Assembly (NCBI GenBank): GCA_017477025.1 | Contig: JAFUYA010000020.1 | Span: 1 to 44,605 of the forward strand | Origin: Bacteroidales bacterium | GTDB taxonomy: Bacteria > Bacteroidota > Bacteroidia > Bacteroidales > P3 | Reading direction: 5' to 3' | Length of the DNA: 44,605 nucleotides | In this document: piece after piece, positions 1-7,667 of the stretch | Layout: every line of letters begins with the position of its first letter | Numbering within the stretch: position 1 is the stretch's first letter | Translations under genes and position numbers: made by a program | Notes under the pieces: generated by a model | Database searches by the model: none | What the model saw: only the letters and a program-made list of their open reading frames with translations | Told to the model about the DNA's origin: nothing

Positions 1-569
1 AGGTATGACAACAAACAACACAACAGATAAAAACAAAGTGTCATACGGTATTTGCACTCCGCCGATACCTAAAAGAAAAGCAGTAACAGGCACATAAGCG
101 ACCAAGATTATCAAATCATTGACAGCAACCTGCACCAGAGTGTAAGCAGCATCGCCTTTGGTGAGGTAACTCCACACAAAAACCATTGCAGTGCAGGGGG
201 CAGCACCCAGAAGTACCGCTCCGCAAAGATATTCCCTTGCCAAATCTTCAGTAATCCACATTTTGAAGCAAACAAAAAAGAAAATATAGGACAAAAGATA
301 CATAGTAAAAGGCTTTATCAACCAATTGGTAGCACATGTTATGACAATACCTTTTGGATTTTTACCTACATCTACAACACTTCTGAAATCAATTTTCAAC
401 ATCATAGGATAAATCATCAGCCATATCAAAACAGCAACGGGAACGGACACATTGGCATATTCCAAGCGGCTTAAAAATCCCGGAATTTGCGGTAAGAATT
501 TTCCGATTAGTATTCCTGCCGTAATACAGAGCAATACCCATACACTCAAATATCTTTCAAATGTTTCAT
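1..569 (-). CDS. acr3: ACR3-family arsenite efflux permease, 3' end off the window
   Basis: Reading leftward from about 567, one open frame runs to the window edge (about 189 residues). It carries hallmarks of the ACR3 (bile acid/arsenite transporter) family: several hydrophobic segments, the stretch NWLIKPFTM, and the conserved Cys-containing segment GAAPCTAMVFVWS followed by GDAAYTLVQVAVNDL. The protein would sit in the inner membrane and export As(III). It lies downstream of arsR on the same strand, the usual ars operon order. Oddity: the frame has no ATG, GTG or TTG at the expected place. An ATG at 569-567 is one base out of frame, and one extra A in the following A-run would give a natural N-terminus MKTFERYLSV. 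This may be a real start-proximal frameshift or a sequence error. The family call is very secure, the intactness is not. Confidence 0.88.
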
Positions 570-596
570 TTCTTTTTTTATTTTACTGTTTTAATT

Positions 597-633
597 GTTC
601 GTAAATTTATAAATTATTCATAAATTAACGAAC
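597..633. promoter_or_regulatory. Near-perfect palindrome between arsR and ACR3
   Basis: The outer 14-nt arms (597-610 and 620-633) are complementary except for one A/T mismatch and begin with GTTCGT. The half-site TTCGTAAATT also occurs at 1080-1089, upstream of arsR. A symmetric AT-rich site of this kind beside an ArsR-type gene is a plausible ArsR operator. It could also act as a weak intergenic hairpin. Confidence 0.5.
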
Positions 634-697
634 TTTACTCTTAAAAAAATATCTTTCAATTTTATTGCAATCAAAAGACATTTTCTTTCCTTAATTA

Positions 698-1027
698 TTA
701 ATCACAGCACGTTGTTTTGCCGTTTTCTTCGGTTAAAGAGTTGAAAAAATCATTGAAAAGTTGCTGAGCCTTTCGCCAATTCTCCCTGTTGATGCAATAT
801 TTCACTTTCGGAAGGAAAATAGTTCCCTGAATAAGACCTGCATTTTTCAATTCTTTTAAGTGTTGCGACACCGTAGCCTTGGCAATGGGCAATTCTTCGT
901 GAATATCTCCGAAATAACATTCCGTTTGTGTAGCAAGAAAATTCAGAATATCCATTCTGTTTTTGTGTCCCATTGCTTTACAAATGACAGACAATAAGTT
1001 AAGTTCATCTTCCGTTAGTTTCTTCAT
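698..1027 (-). CDS. arsR: ArsR-family metalloregulatory repressor
   Basis: 109 aa, the normal size for ArsR/SmtB repressors. A winged helix-turn-helix is visible at about residues 40-75, with recognition helix region AKATVSQHLKELKNAGL. Proteins of this type bind the ars promoter as dimers and release on As(III) binding. Cysteines are at positions 16, 37, 78 and a C-terminal pair at 107-108. The classical ELCVCDL site is only partly kept (ECYFGDI), so the C-terminal Cys pair may complete the metal site (inference). It is transcribed leftward ahead of the ACR3 pump, and putative operator half-sites flank it on both sides. Confidence 0.92.
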   Translation of the reverse strand: MKKLTEDELNLLSVICKAMGHKNRMDILNFLATQTECYFGDIHEELPIAKATVSQHLKELKNAGLIQGTIFLPKVKYCINRENWRKAQQLFNDFFNSLTEENGKTTCCD

Positions 1028-1030
1028 CTC

Positions 1031-1090
1031 TTTTTACGAATTATAATATTAATATTTCAGTTTGCAAAATCACAAACTATTCGTAAATTA
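1031..1090. promoter_or_regulatory. Candidate ArsR operator half-sites upstream of arsR
   Basis: TTTTTACGAATTATA (1031-1045) and ATTCGTAAATTA (1079-1090) are inverted copies of a TTCGTAAA-type half-site, the same motif found in the 597-633 palindrome. They lie just upstream of the arsR start on its promoter side. A TAnnTTTG box for arsR is not obvious. Assignment to ArsR is by position and repetition only. Confidence 0.45.
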
Positions 1091-1244
1091 CCAAACATTA
1101 ATCTCAAGAAAATTAATTTTTATTTTGCAATTATCTGATATAATATAAAATATCACTTATCCCAAATAAATCCTGCCGAAAATGATAATAATTCCGCCTT
1201 ACTATAAAAGAATTTTGCCACTTGCGGAAAGAGTCCAGAAAAAA

Positions 1245-1310
1245 GGGGGTATTTTTAGTAAAAAGACCCGGTATTTTTACTGAAAAGAGGGGGTATTTTC
1301 TGTGTTAATA
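1245..1310. promoter_or_regulatory. Three 22-bp-phased direct repeats upstream of the araC-type gene
   Basis: Units start at 1245, 1267 and 1289, exactly 22 bp apart. Units 1 and 2 share the core GGTATTTTTA(G/C)T(A/G)AAAAGA; unit 3 keeps GGGGGTATTTT. The rest of the 1028-1407 intergenic stretch holds the ArsR half-sites and the araC promoter. AraC-family proteins commonly bind direct repeats about two helical turns apart, so this is a likely autoregulatory operator array. Confidence 0.6.
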
Positions 1311-1351
1311 TGTGGTGTGGCAGGAAAGCACTTGCAAAATGGCGGATTTTA

Positions 1352-1384
1352 TTTGCTTTTTGGTAGAATTTATGTGTAACTTTG
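1352..1384 (+). promoter_or_regulatory. Bacteroidota-type promoter for the AraC-family regulator
   Basis: The -7 box TAACTTTG is at 1377-1384 and TTTG at 1352-1355, a 21-nt spacer matching the Bacteroidota primary sigma consensus. It ends 23 nt before the ATG at 1408, so the mRNA leader is short. Confidence 0.65.
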
Positions 1385-1407
1385 TGGGCTGATAACTGCA
1401 AAAAGGA

Positions 1408-2223
1408 ATGAAAACATATGATTTTAGACCGTCAGAATCGGAGATTGAGATAAAAACTCTTGGAAAAAGCAAGCACGATACACGAATTGTACCCGTAGCA
1501 CATCGCACAAGTTTCTTTGAGTTGATTTTTATTGAGTCGGGACAAGGCAAATTTAAGATAGATTTCAAAGACGTTATACGTCAGCAAGGAGATATTTTTG
1601 CTATTCTTCCCAATCAAGTCAAAGAATTTGATTTTTCAGATTCATATCACGGCAAAATGATTCTTTTCACATACAATTTTTTCGCAATTAGCGAAAATGA
1701 TTCCTCTTTCCTTTACTCTTCCGAATTTTTGTCGCTAAACAATCCGTCAAGGATAGTAAAAATTGATGAAAATCTCACAAACCAAATTTTTTATTTGCTG
1801 GAAAATGAATTACAAAAGAAAGATGATAATTACCAATCAACTATTTGTCAAAGTCTTTTGCGTACATTGTTGCTTATTTGTGAAAGAAAATTGAATGAAA
1901 GCACCAGACCGTTTGCTACAAATATTACTAAGCAATTTTTCAACTTAGTAGAAAAGAATTTTACTTCTAATAGAAATATTGATTTCTATGTCGGACAATT
2001 GGGAGTGAGTGAAAACCGTTTGGCAAATGAAGTGAAATCGGCGTGCAATCTGACATTGAAAAAATACATTGATAATAGACTTTTATTAGAGGCAAAAAGG
2101 CTTTTAAAATATAGTACTTTGTCTGCAAAGGAGATAGCGTTTGAATTGGGGTTTGACGATACGTCAAACTTTTCTAATTGGTTCAAAAAACAAACGGGCA
2201 AAACGCCTATGCAATTTCGATGA
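1408..2223 (+). CDS. AraC-family transcriptional regulator
   Basis: 271 aa. The N-terminal half (about 1-160) looks like a cupin-type ligand/dimerisation domain. The C-terminal about 100 residues carry the two helix-turn-helix motifs typical of AraC/XylS, ending with the family signature SAKEIAFELGFDDTSNFSNWFKK. It probably controls the oxidoreductase gene that follows on the same strand after 161 bp with its own promoter, and possibly itself through the 22-bp repeats upstream. The effector cannot be told from the sequence. Confidence 0.9.
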   Translation: MKTYDFRPSESEIEIKTLGKSKHDTRIVPVAHRTSFFELIFIESGQGKFKIDFKDVIRQQGDIFAILPNQVKEFDFSDSYHGKMILFTYNFFAISENDSSFLYSSEFLSLNNPSRIVKIDENLTNQIFYLLENELQKKDDNYQSTICQSLLRTLLLICERKLNESTRPFATNITKQFFNLVEKNFTSNRNIDFYVGQLGVSENRLANEVKSACNLTLKKYIDNRLLLEAKRLLKYSTLSAKEIAFELGFDDTSNFSNWFKKQTGKTPMQFR

Positions 2224-2271
2224 TAATAGGGATAAGAAGTTATTTTACAATTCTTTTGCGTTTTTTTACAA

Positions 2272-2301
2272 TTGACAGATGAGAAAACCGCTGTAATTTT
2301 G
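2272..2301 (+). promoter_or_regulatory. Promoter for the NAD(P)-binding oxidoreductase
   Basis: TTG at 2272-2274, a 19-nt spacer and TAATTTTG at 2294-2301 give a close match to the Bacteroidota promoter. It is followed by an 83-nt leader before the ATG at 2385. Confidence 0.7.
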
Positions 2302-2384
2302 CAATTGCAAATCTGATGAAAAACAATTTTTTCGGATTGCAAAAAAAGGTAGTAATAACAAATTAAAATATAGGAGACAAAATT

Positions 2385-3038
2385 ATGGCAAAAAATGTTT
2401 TATTAATCGGAGCAACGGGATTTGTTGGTTCTGCAATCTTGCAGGAATTGGTTTCAAGAGGACACAATGTAACGGCATTGGTAAGAAATCCAGAGAAATT
2501 GCAGACAAACGCCAATGTAATGGTAGTGAAAGGTGATGTTGCAGATACGCAATCACTTACAAATTTAATGAAAGGGAAAGACGCCGTAATAAGTGCATAC
2601 AATCCAGGCTGGACCAATCCAAACATTGCAATGCTTATTGAAGAAAATTATCCGAAAATCCTTCTTGCAGCAAAGAATAGTGGAGTTAAGCGTCTTTTAA
2701 TCGTAGGCGGTGCAGATACTTTGTATTGTACTCCAAATCTTCGTGTTGCTGATTCAGGTGCTATCCCGCAAGAGATTATGGGAGGCGTACGTCCTTTAGG
2801 TGATTTCTATCTTAACACTTTGATGAACGAAAAAGAAATTGACTGGACATTCTTTTCTCCTGCCGGAGCGTTTGATAATGACGGCAAACGTACAGGTCAG
2901 TTTCGTTTGGGTAAAGATGATTTGATTGTTGATGCACAAGGCAATTCGCATATCTCTGTTCAGGATTACGCAATGGCAATGGTAGATGAGTTGGAGCAAG
3001 AAAACCAGCACCAAGAAAGATTTACCATCGGCTACTAA
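2385..3038 (+). CDS. NAD(P)-binding atypical SDR oxidoreductase
   Basis: 217 aa. The Rossmann nucleotide-binding motif GATGFVG is at residues 9-15, followed by a basic NADP-type loop (ALVRNPEKL) and GDVADTQSL. The fold matches the atypical short-chain dehydrogenase group (NmrA/YwnB, biliverdin-reductase-B-like), which often act as quinone or flavin reductases or redox sensors. The classical YxxxK catalytic pair is not evident, as is usual for this group. It lies directly downstream of an AraC-type regulator, suggesting induction by an unknown stress or ligand. Substrate unknown. Confidence 0.87.
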   Translation: MAKNVLLIGATGFVGSAILQELVSRGHNVTALVRNPEKLQTNANVMVVKGDVADTQSLTNLMKGKDAVISAYNPGWTNPNIAMLIEENYPKILLAAKNSGVKRLLIVGGADTLYCTPNLRVADSGAIPQEIMGGVRPLGDFYLNTLMNEKEIDWTFFSPAGAFDNDGKRTGQFRLGKDDLIVDAQGNSHISVQDYAMAMVDELEQENQHQERFTIGY

Positions 3039-3070
3039 CCACAGTAAAACAGTTAAATCAAATAACAAAT

Positions 3071-3413
3071 TCACGGATTAAGAAATCCTAGAATTAAAGT
3101 CGCACAACGTTCTGCCTTGATATAGTCTGTACTCATGAAGGCTGTTACGAGCTGGCTGTTTAATTCCGTGTCTGTATTGAAGCCATAGCTCTTGACAGAG
3201 TCAGAAGTATAAGTTGTGTTTGCAATGGTCAGTTCTGACATGCCTTTCTGTATTGTGTCAGAGCATCATGGACGCAGAGTTGGATAATGCTTTAGATGGG
3301 GCATCAAGTGGCTCGGCACGTCCTCTGGCACAAGTCGTCTCCACGGAATTGGACATTTGACTGAGAACCCGCAATCTCGTTGCATTGATATCCGTATTAC
3401 GTACATCTAAACA
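3071..3413 (-). pseudogene. Frameshifted relic of an unidentified gene
   Basis: On the minus strand one frame is open from 3413 to about 3253 (reading ...TRLRVLSQMSNSVETTCARG...) and ends in TGA. Reading continues sensibly in another frame as a 56-aa ORF starting at ATG 3241 and stopping at 3071. The two parts look like one coding sequence split by a frameshift. I do not recognise the product. The stretch is visibly richer in G and C than its surroundings, suggesting foreign origin. Bases 3414-3681 show no further gene, only the leader of the next lipoprotein gene. Confidence 0.4.
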
Positions 3414-3681
3414 CTAGCTCTTTGTCGATAACTGGACTCATAAAACTGGAAACGTTCTCTTACTCGAAAAAATTTTCCAAAATGAGTGATTTTCTCAAAT
3501 TTTATATCTATCTTTGCTTCGCCATTGGAGATTTTGCTTGTTTTTATTTGCAACGCTAAAATAAGAGAAACGTCTTACGTGGCAAAATCATGAACAATAA
3601 AAAATTACTCAAAAACTTATAAAGATAGTTAGACTAAAGCGATACGACGGAATTTAGGAATAAATAATTTAAAGAAAGACC

Positions 3682-4629
3682 ATGCAACGAATAACGAAAA
3701 ACCTACTGACAATTATCTTTGCTGCCATGCTGTTTATTGCATGTGGCGACAGCGAAACGACATTGCGTGAACGAGCAATGGAGTTATGCACATACATTCC
3801 CGACCACGAGTTAAAAGAAGATTCGAAGCCGTTTATGACGACAGATTTCTATACGGTACTCGACACAATGTTCAACCTCCTGCCGGAGTTTGAGTCGATG
3901 GATCATGAGTGGCTCTACTACTTTGTGACAGGCAATGGTGGTACGATAGCCGATTATGAAGTTAAAAGCGTAGAACTGATGGACAAAACCCATGCGGTTG
4001 CCACCATCAATGTAAGACAGAAATGGGAAAACGGCTCGTTTGACGAGAAAACGGACGTGGAAGAACACAAACTTTCGATGGAGAAGGTGGATGGCGAGTG
4101 GCTGATAGCTGACTTTGACGGTCACAAGGAGGATTGTCTGCGACATATAGCCATTAACCGCAAGGAGCAAGCCGTTCGTCAGGTCATCAGTGACTACCTT
4201 GTGCAAGAAATTGGCAAGCATTATGCCAAAACAGATGATGCCATCTGTGTGCCTACGCTGATGATGGTGCATGAGGAGGATGAACTCTTCATGGGCGACT
4301 TTTGGGTGTATTGGTATCGACAGGTAGGCGACACGCTAAAATGCGTTTCAGGTGGCAATCATGCTGGCAAGATGACGCTGAAGCAGGATGGAAACCGCTG
4401 GTCTGTCTCCTCCTTTGAACAAACTTCCAACGGTGCAGATAACGTAGCCAGCAGCCACAAGATATTCGGTAGCTATTATGACGTGTATGAAGCTATTCAC
4501 TCCAACGAACGCATTCGCGAAGAAGTACGCAAAAGTCAGCTACGTTACTATGTGAAGAAGCATGGTCTGAACGTAAAGTTCTACCAGGACTATGGATGGC
4601 CAGTCGTAGAACTTCAGAAAGAAGAATAA
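3682..4629 (+). CDS. Predicted lipoprotein of unknown function
   Basis: 315 aa. The N-terminus is a lipoprotein signal peptide with lipobox LFIAC-G (lipidated Cys at residue 21), so it is probably membrane-anchored in the envelope. Two similar-sized halves follow. Each contains a pattern reminiscent of NTF2-like/DUF3828-type modules (a beta stretch ending W-L-I-A-D-F near residue 145, and W-S-V-S near 245), but I do not assign a family firmly. Codon use is clearly more G+C-rich than the flanking housekeeping genes, and the gene is flanked by gene relics on both sides, so it may be a transferred piece. Confidence 0.75.
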   Translation: MQRITKNLLTIIFAAMLFIACGDSETTLRERAMELCTYIPDHELKEDSKPFMTTDFYTVLDTMFNLLPEFESMDHEWLYYFVTGNGGTIADYEVKSVELMDKTHAVATINVRQKWENGSFDEKTDVEEHKLSMEKVDGEWLIADFDGHKEDCLRHIAINRKEQAVRQVISDYLVQEIGKHYAKTDDAICVPTLMMVHEEDELFMGDFWVYWYRQVGDTLKCVSGGNHAGKMTLKQDGNRWSVSSFEQTSNGADNVASSHKIFGSYYDVYEAIHSNERIREEVRKSQLRYYVKKHGLNVKFYQDYGWPVVELQKEE

Positions 4630-5182
4630 TAAAAAAGAATAATCATGGCAAGAGATAATAAGAAATGAATACTCTCTCATTCATTTTTAGAAAGAGCATG
4701 AACTTGGACTTGCCCCAAGACTACTTTCTGAACATCAGGTAGCAGTACAGGGTGCAAACTGTAATAGTAACTTGCAAATCCTCAACCTCCGAGAGAATAT
4801 GCGGGATTTTTGTCTGGTGAGTTCAAGGACGAGTTGACTGCAAAACTTACCATGCTGAAAATAGTTTTAATATGTTGCACTTTTTTGTGAATCGAAATGC
4901 ATTGAGAAATAGTTCCAAAATTTTGAGGAACCATTTGCTTCGTATCTAGCATCTTATTTGCATTTAGAACTCGTAGAACATGCATAAAAAACGAGGACAA
5001 GTATCAGTTTCCAATACAATTGCTCTTTATGTAACTCGTTTTTAGCATTTCTTTTTTATTTTTCGAAAACAACCCCTTGTTCAAATGTAATAATTGCAAT
5101 GGTTTCTCTGTAACCCATGATACATATAATTTATTGATAATTAATTTTTAATAAAAAATATTACAAAAAAAATAATTAAATT
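4630..5182. other. Intergenic stretch with coding relics
   Basis: There is no intact gene. Between about 4690 and 4870 the plus strand has short open stretches in two frames (one reading HELGLAPRLLSEHQVAVQG, then another reading PPREYAGFLSGEFKDELTAK), which look like one decayed coding sequence with a frameshift. I could not identify it. From about 4870 to 5182 the sequence is plain AT-rich DNA leading to the tRNA promoter. Confidence 0.45.
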
Positions 5183-5214
5183 TTTGGTCATTAATATAAA
5201 TTGATGTAATTTTG
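5183..5214 (+). promoter_or_regulatory. Promoter of the tRNA gene
   Basis: TTTG at 5183-5186, a 20-nt spacer and TAATTTTG at 5207-5214 match the Bacteroidota consensus. The tRNA begins about 41 nt after the -7 box. Confidence 0.7.
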
Positions 5215-5255
5215 CAACCGCTTAAACGGAGTTTGGTATCATTTCCGTAATGAGC

Positions 5256-5329
5256 GGTCCCTTAGCTCAGTTGGTTAGAGCATCTGACTCATAATCAGAG
5301 GGTCCTTGGTTCGAGCCCAAGAGGGACCA
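5256..5329 (+). tRNA. tRNA with CAT anticodon (elongator Met, or Ile2)
   Basis: A 74-nt cloverleaf. The acceptor arm GGTCCCT pairs with AGGGACC at the 3' end. The D-arm reads AGCTCAGTTGGTTAGAGC. The anticodon stem CTGA/TCAG encloses loop CTCATAA with anticodon CAT, and the T-arm contains GGTTCGAGCC. CCA is not encoded. A CAT anticodon is shared by elongator tRNA-Met and lysidine-modified tRNA-Ile2. The acceptor arm resembles some Ile2 tRNAs, so I leave the identity open. Confidence 0.93.
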
Positions 5330-5330
5330 C

Positions 5331-5360
5331 AAGACAAGCCGAAAGGTTTGTCTTATTTTT
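5331..5360 (+). terminator. Rho-independent terminator of the tRNA
   Basis: The 10-bp stem AAGACAAGCC/GGTTTGTCTT (one G-T pair) has a GAAA tetraloop and is followed by ATTTTTGTTTT. It starts two nucleotides after the tRNA. Confidence 0.88.
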
Positions 5361-5492
5361 GTTTTATGGAAAACGAAATCCGATGCAGTATTCCGCGAAT
5401 ACGGATATGCGGTTGTAATTTCAAGATAACATCTTCTCAATAATAAGTTCTCTGTTTGCCTTTATGTCTTAATTCTGCAAAAATTAAATGAA

Positions 5493-5526
5493 TTGTTGCT
5501 CGTTAAGCATAAAAGTTGTAACTTTG
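5493..5526 (+). promoter_or_regulatory. Promoter of the MscS-family gene
   Basis: TTG boxes at 5493-5498 and TAACTTTG at 5519-5526 lie 20-23 nt apart, followed by a 67-nt leader before the ATG at 5594. Confidence 0.6.
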
Positions 5527-5593
5527 CAGTGCATTTTGGCAGCGTTTAATATTATTTTCAGCAAATTATTACTAATACAAAACAATAAAGAGT

Positions 5594-6445
5594 ATGTTAT
5601 TTTTACAAGCAACAGCAGCGGGCGACCCTAACAATATGGTCAATTCCGTAATTAATTGGTTTACACAAAACGGATTAGATGCCGTTAAGAAGATTGTAAT
5701 AGGCCTTATTATCTTGTATGTAGGCTTTAAAATCATCAAATTTATCCGCAAGAAATTATCCAAAGCCTTTGAAAAACAAAGTTTGGATGAAACGTTAAGA
5801 CCCGTTATCACGTCAATTGTTTCCATTGCTTTGAAGATAATGCTTATCATTGCCGTTATAGGTTACGTAGGCATTCCGATGAGTTCTTTCATTGCTTTGT
5901 TAGGTGCTGCAGGTTTAGCGGTAGGTATGGCTTTGAGCGGAACAATTCAAAACGTAGCAGGAGGAATTATTATATTGGTCTTCCGCCCGTTCAAACTCGG
6001 AGATTATATATCAACTCAAGGAATTGAAGGTTTCGTAGAAAGCATCAAAATATTTTCGACTACCGTACGTACATGGGATAACAAGTTAATAACCTTACCT
6101 AACGGCACTCTATCGGGCGGCAATGTTACAAACTTTTCCACAATGGACAAAAGAAGAGTAAATGTTACATTGCAGGTTGCAGGAGATAAGAAAGTTGTCA
6201 TTGATAAGATAGAAAAGGATCTTATAGACATCGCATACAAACATGAAATGACATTAAAGGATCCTGCTCCCGTTGTATGGGTTTCAATAGGTCCTGGAAC
6301 AATATCTTTTGATCTGCGTGCATGGTGCAAGGGAGAAGATTATTGGATATTGTTAGGATATTTGGAACGTGCGGTTTATGACTACAATATCAAAGAAAAC
6401 TTACCTTGTCCTTATACCGTTTTGGGTAAATATAACTGGAACTAA
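5594..6445 (+). CDS. Small-conductance mechanosensitive channel, MscS family
   Basis: 283 aa, the size of the minimal E. coli MscS. Three hydrophobic segments lie at about 30-50, 70-95 and 98-130. The third is the Gly/Ala-rich pore helix GAAGLAVGMALSGTIQNVAGG, followed by the MscS signature FRPFKLGDYI (about 130-139) and a cytoplasmic beta-rich vestibule domain ending in ENLPCPYTVL. It would gate under membrane tension to release osmolytes after hypo-osmotic shock, as an inner-membrane heptamer. The next gene begins 35 bp downstream on the same strand. Confidence 0.95.
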   Translation: MLFLQATAAGDPNNMVNSVINWFTQNGLDAVKKIVIGLIILYVGFKIIKFIRKKLSKAFEKQSLDETLRPVITSIVSIALKIMLIIAVIGYVGIPMSSFIALLGAAGLAVGMALSGTIQNVAGGIIILVFRPFKLGDYISTQGIEGFVESIKIFSTTVRTWDNKLITLPNGTLSGGNVTNFSTMDKRRVNVTLQVAGDKKVVIDKIEKDLIDIAYKHEMTLKDPAPVVWVSIGPGTISFDLRAWCKGEDYWILLGYLERAVYDYNIKENLPCPYTVLGKYNWN

Positions 6446-6480
6446 AAAGAATATTTAAAATCGGATACCAACAGTAACTG

Positions 6481-7578
6481 ATGAAGGAAAATCCACTGGG
6501 AATATTTCGCTTCAATAAGGTAATCATCCCCATACTTATAGGTCTGGGAGTGGGTTTTTATATGATTGCACGGGAATACTCAAGGAATGCTTCTTTGTTT
6601 TCCGATCTTGCAAACATGTTTTCTTCCTATACATTTGTGTGTCTGTTCCTTGCCGTAATGTTTGAATGTGGCAGGGAGATAACGTATATGATTCGTATTC
6701 GTATGTTATCAGACAACAGATTGTCGTGGAAACAGGCCTTTCATATCATAATGCTTTGGGAATTTTCCTCCACCGTTACTCCGACAAGTGTAGGAGGTTC
6801 TGCGGTAGCCTTATTTATTCTGCCTCTGGAAGGACTCGGTGCGGGAAGAAGTACGGCTATGGTAATGATTGCAACATTGTTGGATGAACTATTCTATATA
6901 CTCATCACACCTGTCATGGTACTCATATGCGGTATTGAGGCAAGTTTTGCAACCAAATTCAAATTCTCATTATTCGGATTGAAAGTTTCTGAAATACATG
7001 TTTTTATAATCGGTTACTCTTTCATGCTTCTTCTGACCCTTTTCATATTAACGGCTATTTTCTTTTATCCGCACAAATTCAAGTCTTTGCTGTACGGATT
7101 GGGTAATAGAAAACTTTTCAAACGCTGGCAACATAAGTTCAATAAAATGGGAGATGACGTACTGACCTCCGCACAGGAATTCAGACACAAATCATTTCTC
7201 TATTGGATTAAGGTATATGGGGTAACTGTCGCTTCATGGTCTTGCAGATTTTTGGTACTTAACTGCATTTTAGCCGCATTTTGCGGGACTGCAACCAATC
7301 ACGCTGTTATCTATGTTCGACAATTGGTAATGTGGATCGTTCTATGCATCTCTCCTACCCCTGGAAGCAGCGGTGTTGCCGAATTTGCATTTCCTTTATT
7401 CCTTAATGGTTTCTTAAAAGAAGGATTTGAAGGTATTTTGGCATTGCTTTGGCGTCTGTTTACTTATTATCCGTATATCATAGCAGGCTTAATAGTGTTG
7501 CCCGTTTTCACAAAACGAGTCGCAGAGAGGAAGAAAAAGGACAAGCTCACGCATAATACGTCTAAAAAGAAAATTTAA
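6481..7578 (+). CDS. Flippase-like integral membrane protein (YbhN/UPF0104, LPG synthase TM type)
   Basis: 365 aa with about eight hydrophobic segments. It carries two family signatures: TPTSVGGSAVALFIL around residue 100-115 and a C-terminal-half SPTPGSSGVAEFAFP. These occur in lysylphosphatidylglycerol synthase membrane domains and AglD/YbhN-type proteins thought to flip or process lipid-linked molecules. The soluble aminoacyl-transfer domain of MprF is absent, so this is the membrane module alone. It ends in a basic lysine-rich tail. Substrate unknown. It lies 35 bp after the MscS gene, so co-transcription is likely. Confidence 0.85.
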   Translation: MKENPLGIFRFNKVIIPILIGLGVGFYMIAREYSRNASLFSDLANMFSSYTFVCLFLAVMFECGREITYMIRIRMLSDNRLSWKQAFHIIMLWEFSSTVTPTSVGGSAVALFILPLEGLGAGRSTAMVMIATLLDELFYILITPVMVLICGIEASFATKFKFSLFGLKVSEIHVFIIGYSFMLLLTLFILTAIFFYPHKFKSLLYGLGNRKLFKRWQHKFNKMGDDVLTSAQEFRHKSFLYWIKVYGVTVASWSCRFLVLNCILAAFCGTATNHAVIYVRQLVMWIVLCISPTPGSSGVAEFAFPLFLNGFLKEGFEGILALLWRLFTYYPYIIAGLIVLPVFTKRVAERKKKDKLTHNTSKKKI

Positions 7579-7667
7579 AACGCATACAATAATGGAAACG
7601 AAGTTTTCGTTATCTGAAATATGCCTTAAGTAAAATATATTTAATAATTAAAATATAAAGAAATAAA

